From Stemphylium vesicarium (taxonomy: Eukaryota; Ascomycota; Dothideomycetes; Pleosporales; Pleosporaceae): 64,000 bases of DNA. A program made the translations under genes and the position numbers. This document shows, in pieces, positions 1 through 12,372 of this stretch (positions within the stretch are counted from its first letter, which is position 1; every line of letters starts with the position of its first letter). Location: NCBI GenBank assembly GCA_004380135.1, contig QXCR01000073.1, forward strand, positions 62,001-126,000, given 5' to 3'. Below the pieces are notes generated by a model that saw only the letters and a program-made list of their open reading frames with translations, searched no databases and was not told the DNA's origin.

Positions 1-1419
1 TATTCTCAGGCTGTGACTCTGTTGCGGCGGGCGCGTCGGGCATATCTTCATCTACGCAAGTCAGACAGCATACACATTTCGACTGTAATTGACCTACCAT
101 CATCTTCCATCATCTTGCGCAAGCGTTCTGCTCGCTCCTCTCGGGTTTTGCGAGCTGCTTCGTTCTTCTCTTCGTCGATCTTGACTTCCGGCTCGTCGTC
201 TGGGTCTCCCTCGTCCTCGGACATGCCTTGCATGGGTTCTAAGTATGTCAGTCATGTACGATTGGTCCTGACAGGTTGTCATATTACCATCTTCAACAGG
301 CGCAGGTGTAGACTCTTTTGACTTTTCAGCGTCCTTCTTTGGTTTGGACTTGGCGAAAGACTTGAATAAATCGCTTGTTGCCTTGTCCTTCTTCGTCCCA
401 GACTTGGAATCGCTTCTCTTGAGTGTACTAGAGCCAGCCGTAGGTTGTGGTGTTGAGCGTCCTGAGGTATTGTCTTCCTCGGCGCTTCCTCGTCGTGCGG
501 GTGCTGCTACTGCCTCCTTCTCCTTCGCCTCTGATTTTACTGTGGACTTGGCAACGGGTTCCTCTGTCGGTTTCAATGCTGGCTTCTCGGAAGCTTTCGA
601 GGCGGTGGCAATATAAGGAGGGGCGTATTTAGCAGTTCTTCTCTGCAGTAGTGTTAACATTTGTTTAAGCGTAGCAAACTGCGGAACTTGTACCTTGATA
701 TACTGGTTACGGATTGAGCCATACGTCCTCCATCGCTCCAAAGGATCTTCGTCGGCGTACTCTGTTACAACCTCATGATTGCACAAAGACAGCACACCGA
801 AGATCTACCATCATTAGCACAGTTTCTTGCCCTAGTTGTGGTCGAATCTACCTCAAGCGGCCCAGGCTCCAGACTGTAGATGTGGGTTGATACGCCCTCC
901 TCAAATTCAGCGCGGGTCTCTGGAGTAGCAGTCAGCGAAGCCTCTCTAGCAATCCCAAGTAGAACGCACCCTCCAGGTCCTCTTCTCGGACTAGCAAGAC
1001 CCTAGTCTCCTTCACGCCCCTCGGTGCTGGTGTATCTTCATCGTCCGATTCACTTGTATATCCAGAGTCCTCGGCCTCGTCCGGTCCGGGCATAGAGCTC
1101 ATGAAGGGAGAGCTGCGCATGTCGATATCCTGACCGCTTCGACTTTTGACGCCATTCGTGTGTTCGGCCCGTCGGGGTGTACCGGTGAGGAGGTAGGTGG
1201 CGTGGACAGAACTGGGTTTGCGCGCATTCTGTATCTTATGGAACTCAAAGAGCATCCTGTCTGTGGTGAGCTGATATCAATGGCTTCCAGACGCCATACT
1301 GACTGTTTCGCTGTATTAACATTGGTCTTGAGCGCTCTGCTGAGCAGCCTGTAAGTCACAGGCTTGTGCTCGGTAAGAACTCTCGCTGCGAGATAGTCTT
1401 TATATTGCTTCTTTGCCAT
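1..1419 (-). CDS. POL32: DNA polymerase delta subunit 3 (Pol32/Cdc27), 3' end missing
   Basis: This is the Pol32/Cdc27/POLD3 subunit, which links polymerase delta to its B-subunit and PCNA during nuclear DNA replication. The N-terminus begins MAKKQYKDYLAARVLTEHK and contains AKQMLFEFH, close to the AKQMLY motif of the POLD3 winged-helix region. A Ser/Lys/Glu-rich low-complexity region follows, as usual for the family. Predicted exons on the minus strand are 1419-1304, 1256-970, 919-852, 805-288, 238-98 and 51 to beyond the edge. Introns are 46-50 bp with good GT/AG ends. The C-terminal PCNA-interacting motif expected in the family would lie outside the window, so the gene is partial at 3'. 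The start is 189 bp from the divergent tubulin cofactor D start. Confidence 0.85.
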
Positions 1420-1607
1420 GGTAACAATTGTCGTGGCTGTTGCAGTCGTAGTCCTTGGAGCGATGAAAGAAGTTGGGAAAGCGCGTCGCGGGGCTGACTC
1501 GGGATCACGCGTCGTGCGCTCCCACCCCCGACAGAAATGACTCGAGCGTCCAGGCACCCATCATCACCATCAAACCAGTCCACCCCACGACTTCGTCATG
1601 ACCAAAG
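1420..1607. promoter_or_regulatory. Short divergent promoter, POL32 / cofactor D
   Basis: These 188 bp separate two outward-facing start codons and must hold both 5' leaders and core promoters. No TATA box is evident. Confidence 0.5.
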
Positions 1608-4600
1608 ATGAGCACCGGCGAAGACGACGATCTGAACTGGCAGCGAGCGTCTGCACTGCTGCTATCAGACTTTGAGAAGCTTCTCCCTCGACTACTACGG
1701 AAACGTCAGCAAGGGTCTGCACCAGACCGTATCCGCCACAATGTCAGGACCGTGGATATGTACAAAGCCTGCAGCTTGGTATGAACTCAGTAGGCGGATT
1801 TTGGAGATCTGAAAGCTGACCTTTCCTAGATTGAGCCGTTTCAGGAGGATCCCCAGCTTCTGGATACCCATCTCAAGACTTTCATTCCACCACTGGTTTC
1901 TACCTATCTGGAGGCAATAGCCGCTAACACGAAAGAGGAGCCTAGGGATGGCTCTGTACCACTTTCACATGCTATATGTTTCATCTTGAACACTTTCTGT
2001 AAAGTGCGTGGTGAGAAGGTCATCAAAGGATTCTTCAACAACGAGCCGCGATATCTCGAACCGATATTGAAAGAGCTGGAGGCCAACGAAGACCAGATCG
2101 CGGAGAGCCCCGAAGCTGCACAACGTCGGGCGACCAGACCATGGATCCATCGCTACGTGCTACTACTGTGGCTTTCGCAGTTGTTACTGGCGCCCTTTCC
2201 TTTGGAATCAATGTCCGGATTGCAATCTTCTGCAGAAGCATCAATTACTCCAGGGTTGAAGCTACCAGCAGAGCTGCCTGGGATAACTCTGCGGGTCATC
2301 TCCGTTTGCATGTTGCGACTTCGATCTCCGACTAAAGAGAGAAGTGCTGCTGCCAAATTGCTAGTCCGAATCTGCGTGCGTCCAGACATGCAAAAGCTGG
2401 GTTTGCTGGACGCGATGGTTCAGTGGTCCCTCTTGTTCTTTTCCGAGCTCTCTGAAGACCAGTTTGATATACATCAATGTCTTGGTGTGCTGTCTTTCAT
2501 ATCCGGACTTCTAGCATCTGCGACGAATGAAGAGCTTGGTCCTTTTCTCGCTGCCATCTACCAATCGTGCAGAAAAGTACTGGACCAAGAGAGTCTTGCT
2601 CTCATCAAATCATCGGCTGTGGCTCGCAAGCTCGTAGTGAAGAGTCTCCGGAATGTTGTCCTACACTCTCTCCAGGCAACATCATTACTCCCTGGGCTCG
2701 ATCCAACCATAGTCCTGGAAGAGGTAATCGAGTTTCTTCTGGAGGCGCTTGCAGATGGCGACAGTCCTGTCAGATATGGGGCAAGCAAAGCGCTAAGTGT
2801 CATCACACTCAAGCTCGACTCAGACATGGCCGACGAGGTTATAGAGGCCATCCTCGGTTCTCTCACTGAGAACATCTATTGGCAGGGTTCCAAACGCAAC
2901 TTGAGCAGTGTTAATCCATTGCGATGGCATGGACTTACATTGACGCTGTCTCAGCTGCTTTATCGAAAAGCGATCCAAACCAACCACCTGTCTGACGTTC
3001 TCAATGCCCTTCTGCTTTCACTCGGATTTGAGCAACGATCACCTACTGGAGGGTCAATCGGGACGAATGTACGTGATGCAGCCTGCTTTGGCATCTGGGC
3101 GCTCTCTAGGCGCTACTCTACTGCCGACCTTTTGGCGGTGGAGACCGCGTCAATCCGCGCTTCAGCACATCTTAAAGCGTTGCATGTTCCTCAGGTACTG
3201 GCAATCGAGCTTGTAGTTGCTGCTTGTCTTGACCCAGCAGGCAATATCAGGAGGGGATCGTCTGCCGCTCTGCAGGAGCTCATAGGCCGACACCCAAATA
3301 CCATCGAAGAAGGAATATCGCTCGTGCAGACTGTAGACTTTCATGCTGTTGGCCTTCGCCAACGTGCGATGTGCGATGTGGCAATCAGAGCGGGAGATTT
3401 GAATTCCTTGTATTGGGAGGCCCTGTTCGAGAACCTACTCGGCTGGCGAGGAACAGGGTCTCTGGACTCCGAATCACGTTTGTTTGCAGCAGACGCTGTA
3501 GGATCTTTGTCAAGGGGTCGCTCTGCGGCCGTGGTACAAAGTATGTCGAGCAAGGTTCACACCACGCTCACATCGCTGCGCCCGAGAGAGGTAGAAGAGC
3601 GTCAAGGGCTGGTCTCCACTCTTGCAGCTCTCGTGAGTACCGCCAAAGCTTCAAATAACGACACACTAGAAGCCAACTCGCACGCGTATCTTTTGGATCT
3701 TTGGGTGCTTTTGTCGAGCGATTTGAAGCTGGAAGACAAGGCATTTACCTCACCAGCGCTCCGACCCCAGTTCACAGCATCTTCAATCTGCGCTTTCATC
3801 GGAGCGCTGGCCAGCTTTACGACCGAATTCTCCGATCGTCTCTGGCCAGCTAGTTTACCCACGAGAGAAGTCTGCAATCTCATTAATCTATGTCTTGCTC
3901 GTCATGAGCAGCCAGTTCTGAAGGAAATCGCTGGAGCTGTTCCGGCAGTGATCCTACTGCTCTCCAAGATTCCAGACGCCAATGTAGTTGAGCTGGTGTC
4001 ATCTTGGTTAACAAGATTAGAGAATGAGGCATCATATAATGGACTCCGCTGTTCAGGACATGCAGTCGCGCTTGGAGCTGCGCATTGCAACTTGAGCACA
4101 CTGACTGCGGAAGCTGGAAGAAAAGATCTCCAGCGTCGTATCATCAAGGTACTTACATTCAGATGTACTGCGGCTGTGGCCATCGAGGCTCGGACTGTCG
4201 CATTGCGGGCGCTGGGTGATCTGATGAGCCACCAAACCTCCCGACCAAAGACCCTCGCTCACGACGCGGAGATTCAAGCGGGACGCGCCTTACACATTGC
4301 GCTCAATGACTATACTATAACGGAGCGAGGAGACGTCGGAGCACTGGTACGACTGGAAGCACTCAGAACCGTTCAGCTGGCTTGGGCATCTGGCTTACTT
4401 ACTCCGGAGCATCAAGAGTCTGGCCAAGAAATTCATGCGGATGTTCTCCGGTTATCTTTGGAAAAGCTGGACAAAATGCGTCTGAAAGCCACTCAAGTAT
4501 TACAGTACAAGACCGGCTCTACTGTAATGGCAGATGGCGTTTCATTAAAAGAGTACTTCCTGAAAGCTCTTACGTCATTGCTGTCCACGATGGATCTCGC

Positions 4601-5292
4601 CATCAGGGAAGCCATTTGTGTGGGATTTGTGAGCTCCGCAGGTTTGGGGTCGGAGTCTGTGGTACAGAATTCCCGGGTGGCGTTGTTGAGCTTCGCCGAA
4701 ACACTTCCCAACGACGCCGCCTCAGGTGCTCAGCAGTACACTCTCGTTGATCTCGCAAACTGTTTCCTGACGCTCCTCAAAGACAATCTCGAGAATGAGA
4801 GGATACTGCTGCCTCTTCTCGAGGTCGTAGCCTTCCTGTTTGACATGCACGTCATGCATCGGTTGGAGTCGACGTCTTTCAAGTAGGTATATTCCTTTCG
4901 TCATTCGTGAAGGGCGCATGCTGACGATGACAGCTTCCGAACGCTGCTTTCATACACTCAGAAATCCCACTTCAAATCGACGCACATGCAGAAGCTACAC
5001 CTTGCCCTGGACATCTACCGAGGTCTGGGTGCGATTCCAGCGACGCGCGCCGACACACTTACCAAAGTCAGCAGCATGCTGCTACACCCATTTCCGAAAG
5101 TAAGCGAACCCCATTGATGCTACATACGGAATGATACTAATGCATGGGCAGATTCGTATTACCGCAGCGGAGACGTTGTGGTTCCTTACACATGAAGATG
5201 GCTTGAAGCGGCACGATTGGAGTCTTCCTTCGAAGAGTCTGAAGCCTGCAGTCGACGGCATCAAAGCAACGTTGGAAACGGCAATGGCTTAG
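1608..5292 (+). CDS. Tubulin-folding cofactor D (TBCD/Alp1-like)
   Basis: Cofactor D captures beta-tubulin and forms the supercomplex with cofactors C and E that yields assembly-competent alpha/beta-tubulin in the cytosol. The predicted protein is 1176 aa, close to the usual 1,100-1,200 aa. Exons are 1608-1778, 1830-4882, 4934-5099 and 5152-5292. The early region (EPFQEDPQLLD, then KVRGEKVIKGFF and WIHRYVLLLWLSQLLLAPF) matches the conserved TBCD N-terminal block that carries KVRGYK and RYMLLLWLS in animals. The rest is leucine-rich HEAT-like helices. The ATG at 1608 is chosen because the ATG at 1598 is in another frame, while 1608 reads straight into the conserved block. Confidence 0.9.
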
Positions 5293-5409
5293 CGAGACGC
5301 ATAAATCCAATTCAAGCGCCACAACTATCAAAATATATAGTCCTACTCAAGTCTTTTCTGGTGTTCAGTGCATGGTGCATCGATGGTGCAATTTTTCTCA
5401 CTTGTGACA

Positions 5410-6774
5410 CTATAGTTTCGCCTTCGTCTTCTCATCTCCTACAACATCCAACACGAGCTTCTCCGCCTCCCATGCACTGCCCCAGCCGCTCTGATAACCG
5501 TAACCAGCATGTCCATAGCTGTGCACGACCCAGCTTCCGTCAATCTTCTCCTTCTCCACTCTTGGTCCGCCTGTTCTCATTGGTCGTAGACCCACACCAT
5601 GCCTAATAACACTGAGTTCAGTTACCTTTCCTGTCTTTGGTGCTAGTGATGGACAAAGGTCGACGGAGCGCTGCATGATACGTTGGGCAAGGTTAGGATC
5701 AGGCTGGCTCTCCCATGATCCATGCTGCAGGCAGCCACCGAGTATAGTACCGCCACCAACCGCTCGTTGCATGATATACGTAGCTTCTTCGCTGCCGTCA
5801 TCAGTTCCGCTAACAGTCAACATGACTCCTGGCTCATTCCTCACGAGCACAATTTGGCCTCGTCCCGGGTACACGTTGCTGTCCATGACTCCACCGAGCT
5901 TGGCGGCGAGAAGACCGGTACAGTTTACCACGACATCGGCATGGCCGGAGGTATCGAAGCTGGCTGCTTCGGAAATGTGTGAGAGAATGCCACGCTTGAC
6001 AATCACACCGGCTTTCACACACTGTCCTAGGAGCCAGGGAAGATAGACGGCCGTGTTAATGCACACTGACGAGAATTCCGTTCCAGTGTCGCAGTCCTCG
6101 GGGAGTTCACTTTTTGACAAGACACGGAACTAGCAAGAGTAAGCATGAAGTCTGGCAGCAAATAGGCGGCAGAATATTTCCATACATTTGGTACAACATC
6201 CTTGAACCATGCATCCTCCTTGGTCAACTCTTCAAACCACTGTCCAGTCGCTGTACCAGCATCTTTAGCCCTTCCATATATCTTCGTATCCTGGAAGTGG
6301 ATGCCTGCCTCGGGAATGTCACGGCATATGCGCTCAAGCTCGGCCCACGTAGCCCTCTCAAATCTCTGCAAATTCGAGCCAGGTTTGCCCACGGGAAAAT
6401 AATTAGCGCCCGCCCAAGGTGAAGCGTACTCTATGTCATAGTCGCCGGGCATGTGCTTGGCCACAATAGTGATGCTGAGGCTCTTATGCTTGGAGAGCAC
6501 GAGGGCTGTGGAGAGGCCGATAACGCCAGCTCTGGGGTAGTGTCAGCTTGAGCATTTGCTGGGGTCCACTTGAGCCCAATTTTCGGCACATATAGACCCA
6601 TGGGTGGGCACAGCAAAATTGCCATGCTAGGGGAGGAGGGAGGAGTCATCAAAGTTAATGGCAGCACGGGTATTGGCAGCATGGAGGGGCAAGAGGGCAA
6701 GAGGGCAAGATGATGACATGACGGCATTTGGTAGATGGAGCTTACCCCACAACGACCACATTTCTCTTGGCCAT
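5410..6774 (-). CDS. D-amino-acid oxidase, peroxisomal
   Basis: This FAD enzyme oxidatively deaminates D-amino acids to 2-oxo acids, ammonia and H2O2. Predicted exons on the minus strand are 6774-6746, 6531-6186 and 6129-5410, giving 364 aa. The Rossmann fold opens with VVVVGAGVIGLSTA (residues 6-19). Family blocks include SVCINTAVYLPWL, GRGQIVLVRNE, GVGLRPMRTGGPR and the C-terminal signature VHSYGHAGYGYQSGWGSA. The protein ends in AKL, a PTS1 variant that predicts peroxisomal import. The first exon is only 29 bp and the first intron is long for this window (214 bp), but splicing restores GAG exactly at the dinucleotide-binding loop. D-aspartate oxidase is the main alternative. The substrate cannot be fixed from sequence alone. 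Confidence 0.92.
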
Positions 6775-7725
6775 GATGACTGGATTTTGGATCAGAACAG
6801 TGCTGCCTTGACGCACCTGTGATTGTTGGGTGGGATCACATTCGCACTTCTGCGCTATCTGTGGTTGCGGAACCTGATGGTTGGCGGGTTGGCGGGGTCA
6901 TGCATCGTTCCCCCGCTCGCTTATTGGCTCCTTCCACACACGAGAGCAAAACGCGTGCGCACATGCAAGCTTTGTTTACTGACCAGATGGCCTCGAGGCT
7001 CTCTTCCTGTGAAGCTACACAATAACTTTGTATTATCTGCATCTGCAGCACCAAGCGTCTCCCTTGCACACACTCATCTCTGCCTGCTGTCCTCCCCACT
7101 CCTGAACTGCCAAAATCGCTGAAAAAACGAAATACACATTCCTGCTTTTTTGCCTTCTCTGTCCCCCTCACCGCTCTCACGACAGTCGCGAAAATCAGTC
7201 GGGCCTGCACCAGCGGCTAGCTAGGGGAGCTCTGCGGCCCGTGACATCATTGCTGGACTCCGAGGTATGTAGGCCGCAGATTTTTCCCGTGCATTTTCGC
7301 CTGTCCGGCCGTCTAGTTCTGCAGAGCGCAAAAGTACAAGAACCCTCGGTACCTTTGTTTGGTTGGCTGACGCCTAATTGCAACCCTCCAGGGCTTATAT
7401 GTGTGAGCTGTCCTGAGTCGGGGCCGCGTTCGTTGTTCCTGCGACTCGCCAAGCTGAGCCATCCCTGTTGGTCGCTGTCCCTTTACCAGAGCTTCCCAGA
7501 GTTGGAGCGCGTCACAAAAGATATTATTCCCACTCTTCACCATTCACCGGCCACGACCCTCACCAACTTGGCGTGGCCGGCCCAGCCCTCTGCCCTCCAG
7601 TAGCTATTGTCGCACCTGCAACCAGCTCAAGCCTCATCCATGACCGCCTCACCCCACTTGTGCCTTCCTTCTTGCAATACACCGACTTCTCCTGTCTCGC
7701 GACCACCCTTGCTACGCCTCTCAAC
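6775..7725. other. Intergenic region between divergent DAAO and OTU genes
   Basis: This 950-bp gap separates outward-facing genes and should contain both promoters. The 150 bp before 7726 are C/T-rich, as is common in fungal 5' leaders. Open frames here are short, overlap on both strands and have no recognisable motif. Confidence 0.4.
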
Positions 7726-8764
7726 ATGGCTACCCGAAGGCAGCGAGCCAACTCGCCTGAATTTCCCATCCTAGACGCCAATGCCCTGTATGCCAGCCAG
7801 ATCCGCGGCGATGGTGAGCTTAAATTATCCGTCTTTTATCTTCAAGGCTGACTTTGTGCAAGGCAACTGCCTGTTCAACGCCCTATCCGACCAGCTCTAC
7901 GGTAACCAAGACATGCATGAGGTGCTGCGGGCAACGACTATAGAGCACATGAAAGACAGCGCAGACTTCTACCGCCAGTACATGGCCGTCAATAATGTGC
8001 GGAGGAATCCCAAGCGCAAGACGGCAGCTGCAGCTGCACAGCGCATTGATACCACTTACTACACCGAAGAGCAGCTGCAGCAGCAATTTGAAGAGCATGT
8101 TGAGAAGATGGGCCAGCCTGGAGAATGGGCCGACAACATGGAGGTCTCGGCCTTTGCCTCGGCCCTCAACGTCCATGTTCGCCTCTGGCAGGCTGACTAC
8201 ACCTATCTGTTCTCCCCACGCATGTCCTACACACCAGACGGCGACCTTGCTGCAGAGGATAGCCGCCAGACACTGCACATTGCCTACCACGTAAGTCGAA
8301 GACCCTGATTACCCCGCCCATCTCATACTGACGTAGCCTAGACCTGGGAGCACTACTCCTCCGTACGCAACATCTCTGGACCTCATACTGGTGTGCCCAA
8401 CGTGACTGTCGTACCTGAGGCCATGTCAAAGAAGCGCCCAAGTCCAAGCGTCGACGGTGATGACGACGATCAACGTCAGCGCTCACGAAAGCGTCGCTCC
8501 CCCTTACCCCTCTTCGACTCCGATTCTACACCAGAGGGTACTGAAAGCTCATCCGACGAGTCGAATGGATTTGCCGCCTCGCAACAGTCAAATATCGACA
8601 TCCCACCACCCGAACCACCCAGGCCAGTGAAGCTCACTATCAAGCTCCGAGGTCTCCGCACTTACGACAACTCTTATGCCTCATCGACCGACTCGTCTCG
8701 GGAATCGACGCCTGCACCCAAAACTACACCACCCACGACAAATCCCACGACAGCCTTGACGTAA
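7726..8764 (+). CDS. OTU-domain cysteine protease (deubiquitinase)
   Basis: OTU proteases cleave ubiquitin chains. Exons are 7726-7813, 7863-8290 and 8342-8764, giving 312 aa. Splicing of intron 1 reconstitutes the catalytic loop GDGNCLFNALSDQLYG, with nucleophile Cys32 and Asp29. The catalytic histidine is predicted as His176 in TWEHYSSVR, which is created by intron 2 removal. Between them lies the OTU core including WADNMEVSAFASALNVHVRL. The Ser/Pro/Thr-rich tail (residues about 190-312) is disordered and carries an RKRR-type basic patch. OTUD3-like proteins have a similar layout. The TAA at 8762-8764 is followed by an in-frame tail of the same composition up to 8893, and it overlaps a plausible splice donor, so the true C-terminus is uncertain. 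Confidence 0.85.
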
Positions 8765-9394
8765 ACAACACCCGCACCGTCCACGACGAGAACGATCAAA
8801 CCCGCAACATCCCCCAAGAGGGTCTCGATGGAAGCCTCGGCACCTAACAGCCCTACAGTGGCAAAGACCACACCCCCTATCACCACCGTTTAGGTGAAGA
8901 AAGAGAGAGAAAGACATGACTGGCTTACGACCGTTGACGGACCACGGTTGATGATGATGAGATGATGATACCCCAACAGCATAACATTGGGCGCGCTTTT
9001 ATTCTTCCTGGATTACATATTTTCCTTTTCCACTTTCTTGCATAGCATAAGAGCATTGGCACGGCTGTCTGTCTCTGTTTGACCATGGTTGCATATGCCA
9101 GCATGACTAACGAGGGCTGGGTGCCAAAGTGCTTGGGCCTGCGCTCGTTGACTGGCTTCGGCGTTTTGAGGAACTAGTCTTTTTTTACATGAACGAACTG
9201 AATGAATGATATGGAGGGGCTTGCAACTTCTGGACCCACCAGAGTAGACAAGACCTCGGAAATGACGATTCATCTTTCTTTGACTTTGCATCATGTTTAC
9301 ATTTGGCTGTGAGAATATCTGTGATTGCGTCACTGTGTGGCGTATGTCTCACCAGAACTTCATGACCATTACACATATCTATTGTCGTGTCCAT
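8765..9394. other. 3' region between convergent OTU and TRS85 genes
   Basis: Bases 8765-8893 may be extra coding sequence of the OTU gene (see findings). The remaining 500 bp are A/T-richer and fit the 3' UTRs of two convergent genes. No other gene is supported. Confidence 0.4.
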
Positions 9395-11804
9395 CTACTC
9401 GAAGCCCTCCCCCTTCGCATCCACCTCTCCCTTGGGCCGCTCCAACGCCGGACTCAAGGGACCAACCAGGTCGACAGGCGGCGCCTTTGCCCCGATCAAA
9501 CTCTTCCGATGCAGCCTGGGACTAGTATCCAACGTCTCGGCCACCTCCTCGACCTCTGGACTCTGCATGCCGCGCCTACTCTCCTCCTCATCGTCCCCAT
9601 GCTCACCCCCAAACCCCTTATTCTGCAGCCTCAAGCCCATAATCTGCTGGCGCAGCTCATCCACAAAGCGCTGCATCTCGTCAAACGGCAGTCTAACAAC
9701 GCCACCATCAGGATTCTCAGCCGTTGTATTGTACAGCCCGAGAGCGGTATCGAGTGCGCGTTCTGCCTGCTGCGACTTATCCAGCCTATACCAATCCTGG
9801 GCCGCGAGAACAGACCAGAGAGCTGCTTTTCTGCGCCTGGAGCCGAGCTTGCTGGCGCCAATGCCGGTGCGGACGGCGTGGCAGGCGGAAATGCGTTCGG
9901 TGATGAGGGCGTGGCCGATGGAGCCGACGAGGCCGGCTTCGAGGATGCGGGTTGCCCACCTGGCGGCGTCGTCGGCGGCGGTGGAGCCACGGAGACGCAG
10001 GAGTTCGAAAGATAGCGCGAGAGTGCGGAGCGCGTAGTACGGTGCTGCGCTGCGCTGGCGGTCTGTGTACGAGTATGATGCCGCTTCAATCCAGCCGTCG
10101 ATGTTTTCAGCGCGGGACTTGACCGATAGCGGCGTGGGCGCCATGAGGGCAGAGAGAGCGGCCATTTCCGCTGCGCCCGCGTAGTGTCGCCATGCCTTGT
10201 CGTTTTGGAAGTCGGTGCGCAGAATGTCGTAGGTGCTCAGTGCGAGCTTCCAGTCTCGTAGCATGAAGCAGTAGTCTGCGAGGCGCCGCATGATGGCTTC
10301 GGGGGCATCCGGGCGATAGAAGCCCTGCAGGCTGTCGTAGTTTGAGTTTCCAGATGCTGTGGATGAGGAGCCGCTGGTGCGGGAGCCGCCAAAGGGCGTC
10401 CAGCGTTTGGAGAGAGACATGAAGCGGCCCGAGAGACCGCGGCGCCGGGACAGGATTTGCTCGTTCCAGGTCGAGACGCTGCGCTCCATGTTGGGTATTA
10501 TCGACTGGGTGACTAGTTCGCGGATAAAGGTGCGCAGGCTGCTGACGTCGGAGTCGGGGAAGTAGGGTGTGGGGTCTGTGATGTCGTCTGCGTTTTCTAT
10601 CGAGAGTTATCAGTACACGGTGACCGACAGTCGTGGTAAGGACCATGTGCTTACCTCTTCTTTGAATCTCTGCCAGCTCTTCTGATGCAGACATCCACTC
10701 GCAAGTCGGCAATCGCACGCTATCGTCATCGGACGCTATGCATCGCTGGCTCTTGAGCCGCAGCAGGTGGCAGTGTAGACCAAAATGTCGCTTCATTGAA
10801 TCAAAAGTCTGGTTGGACTTGGCAATGTCGCCAGTTTCTTCATCGTGTATTAGAACGTAGTATCGTAAAAAGTCGTTTTCTACCCATTGCGGGAAGCGAA
10901 GGTCTCCGTCATGCTGGCGGTTGTACAGTCTCCGTAGCTCTTCTATCGGGTGTGGGTTGCGCGAACTGATTGCTATTATGCCAGCCACGGGATGCGAGAA
11001 GGTCTCGTGTGGTACCACTGGTAGGCCTGAGAGTAGTCGCCGTAGATACAGTGCGTGGAAAGGCGATGATGTGCTGTCCGTGGGTGGGGCTGGTGCTGCC
11101 GTGGCATCGCCTTTGTTCATGTAGTCGGCCACGGAGTCTTGTCTGTTGAACTCGGAGTACTGCAGGTGCCGATCCACGAGCTCTTCAATCTGCGAGACAT
11201 CGCCTCCTGATCGTCTTGGCCGCCGCGTGGAGCTTGAAGATGTCCTCTGGCCGCTGGTGTCCACACGTAGATCTGGATATGCGTCGTCAACGCCGATGAA
11301 GCGCACACCAAAGTCCTCCCAGCTCTTGCTCGCCCCATTGCTATCTCTTATGGTCACCTTTCCTGGTACCGACTCGCCAAATGGCCGTAATAGCTGCAAG
11401 AGGCCTCCCTCTACCCCCTTTCCTTGTATCAACTCCTCTGTCTGCGCATCGGCGAGGACAGCGACACATGGCACAAAGGCGCGCTGGATCAGAGTCCGGT
11501 ACTCATCTGACACACCCGGCGGCAGGCTGCTCGGTGTGCCCGTCCCACTCAGGCGCGATCCCGGCGAAAAGACTGAGCCTTGTGTATTGCTCGGCGTGGG
11601 CGTCGCGGCGCCGGAATTGGGTCGCGACGTGGATATGGTCGTGGTCGACTCAAAGAGCTTGGACAGGCTGGGGTTGGAGCGCCGGTAGGGCAGGCTTGCG
11701 AGAGAGGATGCAGGCGAGGCACGCTGTCTGGGGAGTATCATAGACGCCTCCGGGTCGGCTGGGTACTTTGGGGGTTGAGGCGTGGCATCCTGAGGCGGCG
11801 TCAT
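9395..11804 (-). CDS. TRS85: TRAPP complex subunit Trs85 (TRAPPC8-like)
   Basis: Trs85/TRAPPC8 is the subunit that directs the TRAPP Rab-activating complex to autophagy and ER-Golgi traffic. Exons are 11804-10655 and 10596-9395, joined by a 58-bp intron, giving 783 aa. After a disordered Ser/Pro-rich N-terminus (about 90 aa) comes the family block AFVPCVAVLADAQTEELI. Then follow HPVAGIIAISSRNPHPIEELRRLYN, FLRYYVLIHDEE and, in exon 2, RRLADYCFMLRDWKLALSTYDILRTDFQNDKAW with AGAAEMAALSALM, all typical of Trs85. The start at 11804 is the first ATG in frame. The gene is divergent from CCA1, with starts 503 bp apart. Confidence 0.88.
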
Positions 11805-12307
11805 GAGAGGCTAGGGCGATGCGCCCGCGGGGTTCTGAATGCGCGCGAAACTTCTGAGGCAGTCGGCATGTATCCTGATTATCGTTTCCTGGCCTTAGCG
11901 ACAGAGAGCCGTGGGGTGAAATCGCTAATCGCTTTGTACCTGCGCGTGTGTGACGACGTTGGGGGATGCCATGCTGCATCGCCGTTGCGGCCGCTGCGCT
12001 TTGTGACTGGACGAGTTGCGGCATCTCCAGAAACACGCATTTGTCCCTCGCTGTCTGGCTGCACCCCCGCAAACACTCACCACTCTGTCTCACTCTCAAT
12101 CTTACGCTTCTTTTCGGTCCCTACAGAGCTTGCCCGGCCATCGACTATCGATCAAATCGTTCTGCCTCACATCGCGTCTGTGATGAGCCAGAGGCTTCGA
12201 TTTATTTTTCAGCGGTTACATCACACAACTCCAAATGCGCAACTAGAGTCAGGATTGTTGCTACTGCACGGGACCTGCTGCTGCCTGCACTGAACTGACT
12301 CACATGG
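11805..12307. promoter_or_regulatory. Divergent promoter region, TRS85 / CCA1
   Basis: This 503-bp spacer separates outward-facing start codons. Its right half is C/T-rich, consistent with a fungal 5' leader. An upstream ATG at 12304 overlaps the first CCA1 ATG in another frame. Confidence 0.5.
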
Positions 12308-12372
12308 ATGTCGTGGATCAGTCGAGCCTGCCGCATCCGTTCACCACCAACATTTTCATTATACAAACGTAA
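12304..12372 (+). other. Overlapping upstream ORF at the CCA1 start
   Basis: An ATG four bases before the first CCA1 ATG opens a 22-codon frame ending at TAA 12370-12372. It has G at +4, whereas the CCA1 ATG at 12308 has T at -3 and T at +4. It could lower initiation at the first CCA1 start and favour downstream starts. This is inferred from context only. Confidence 0.45.
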
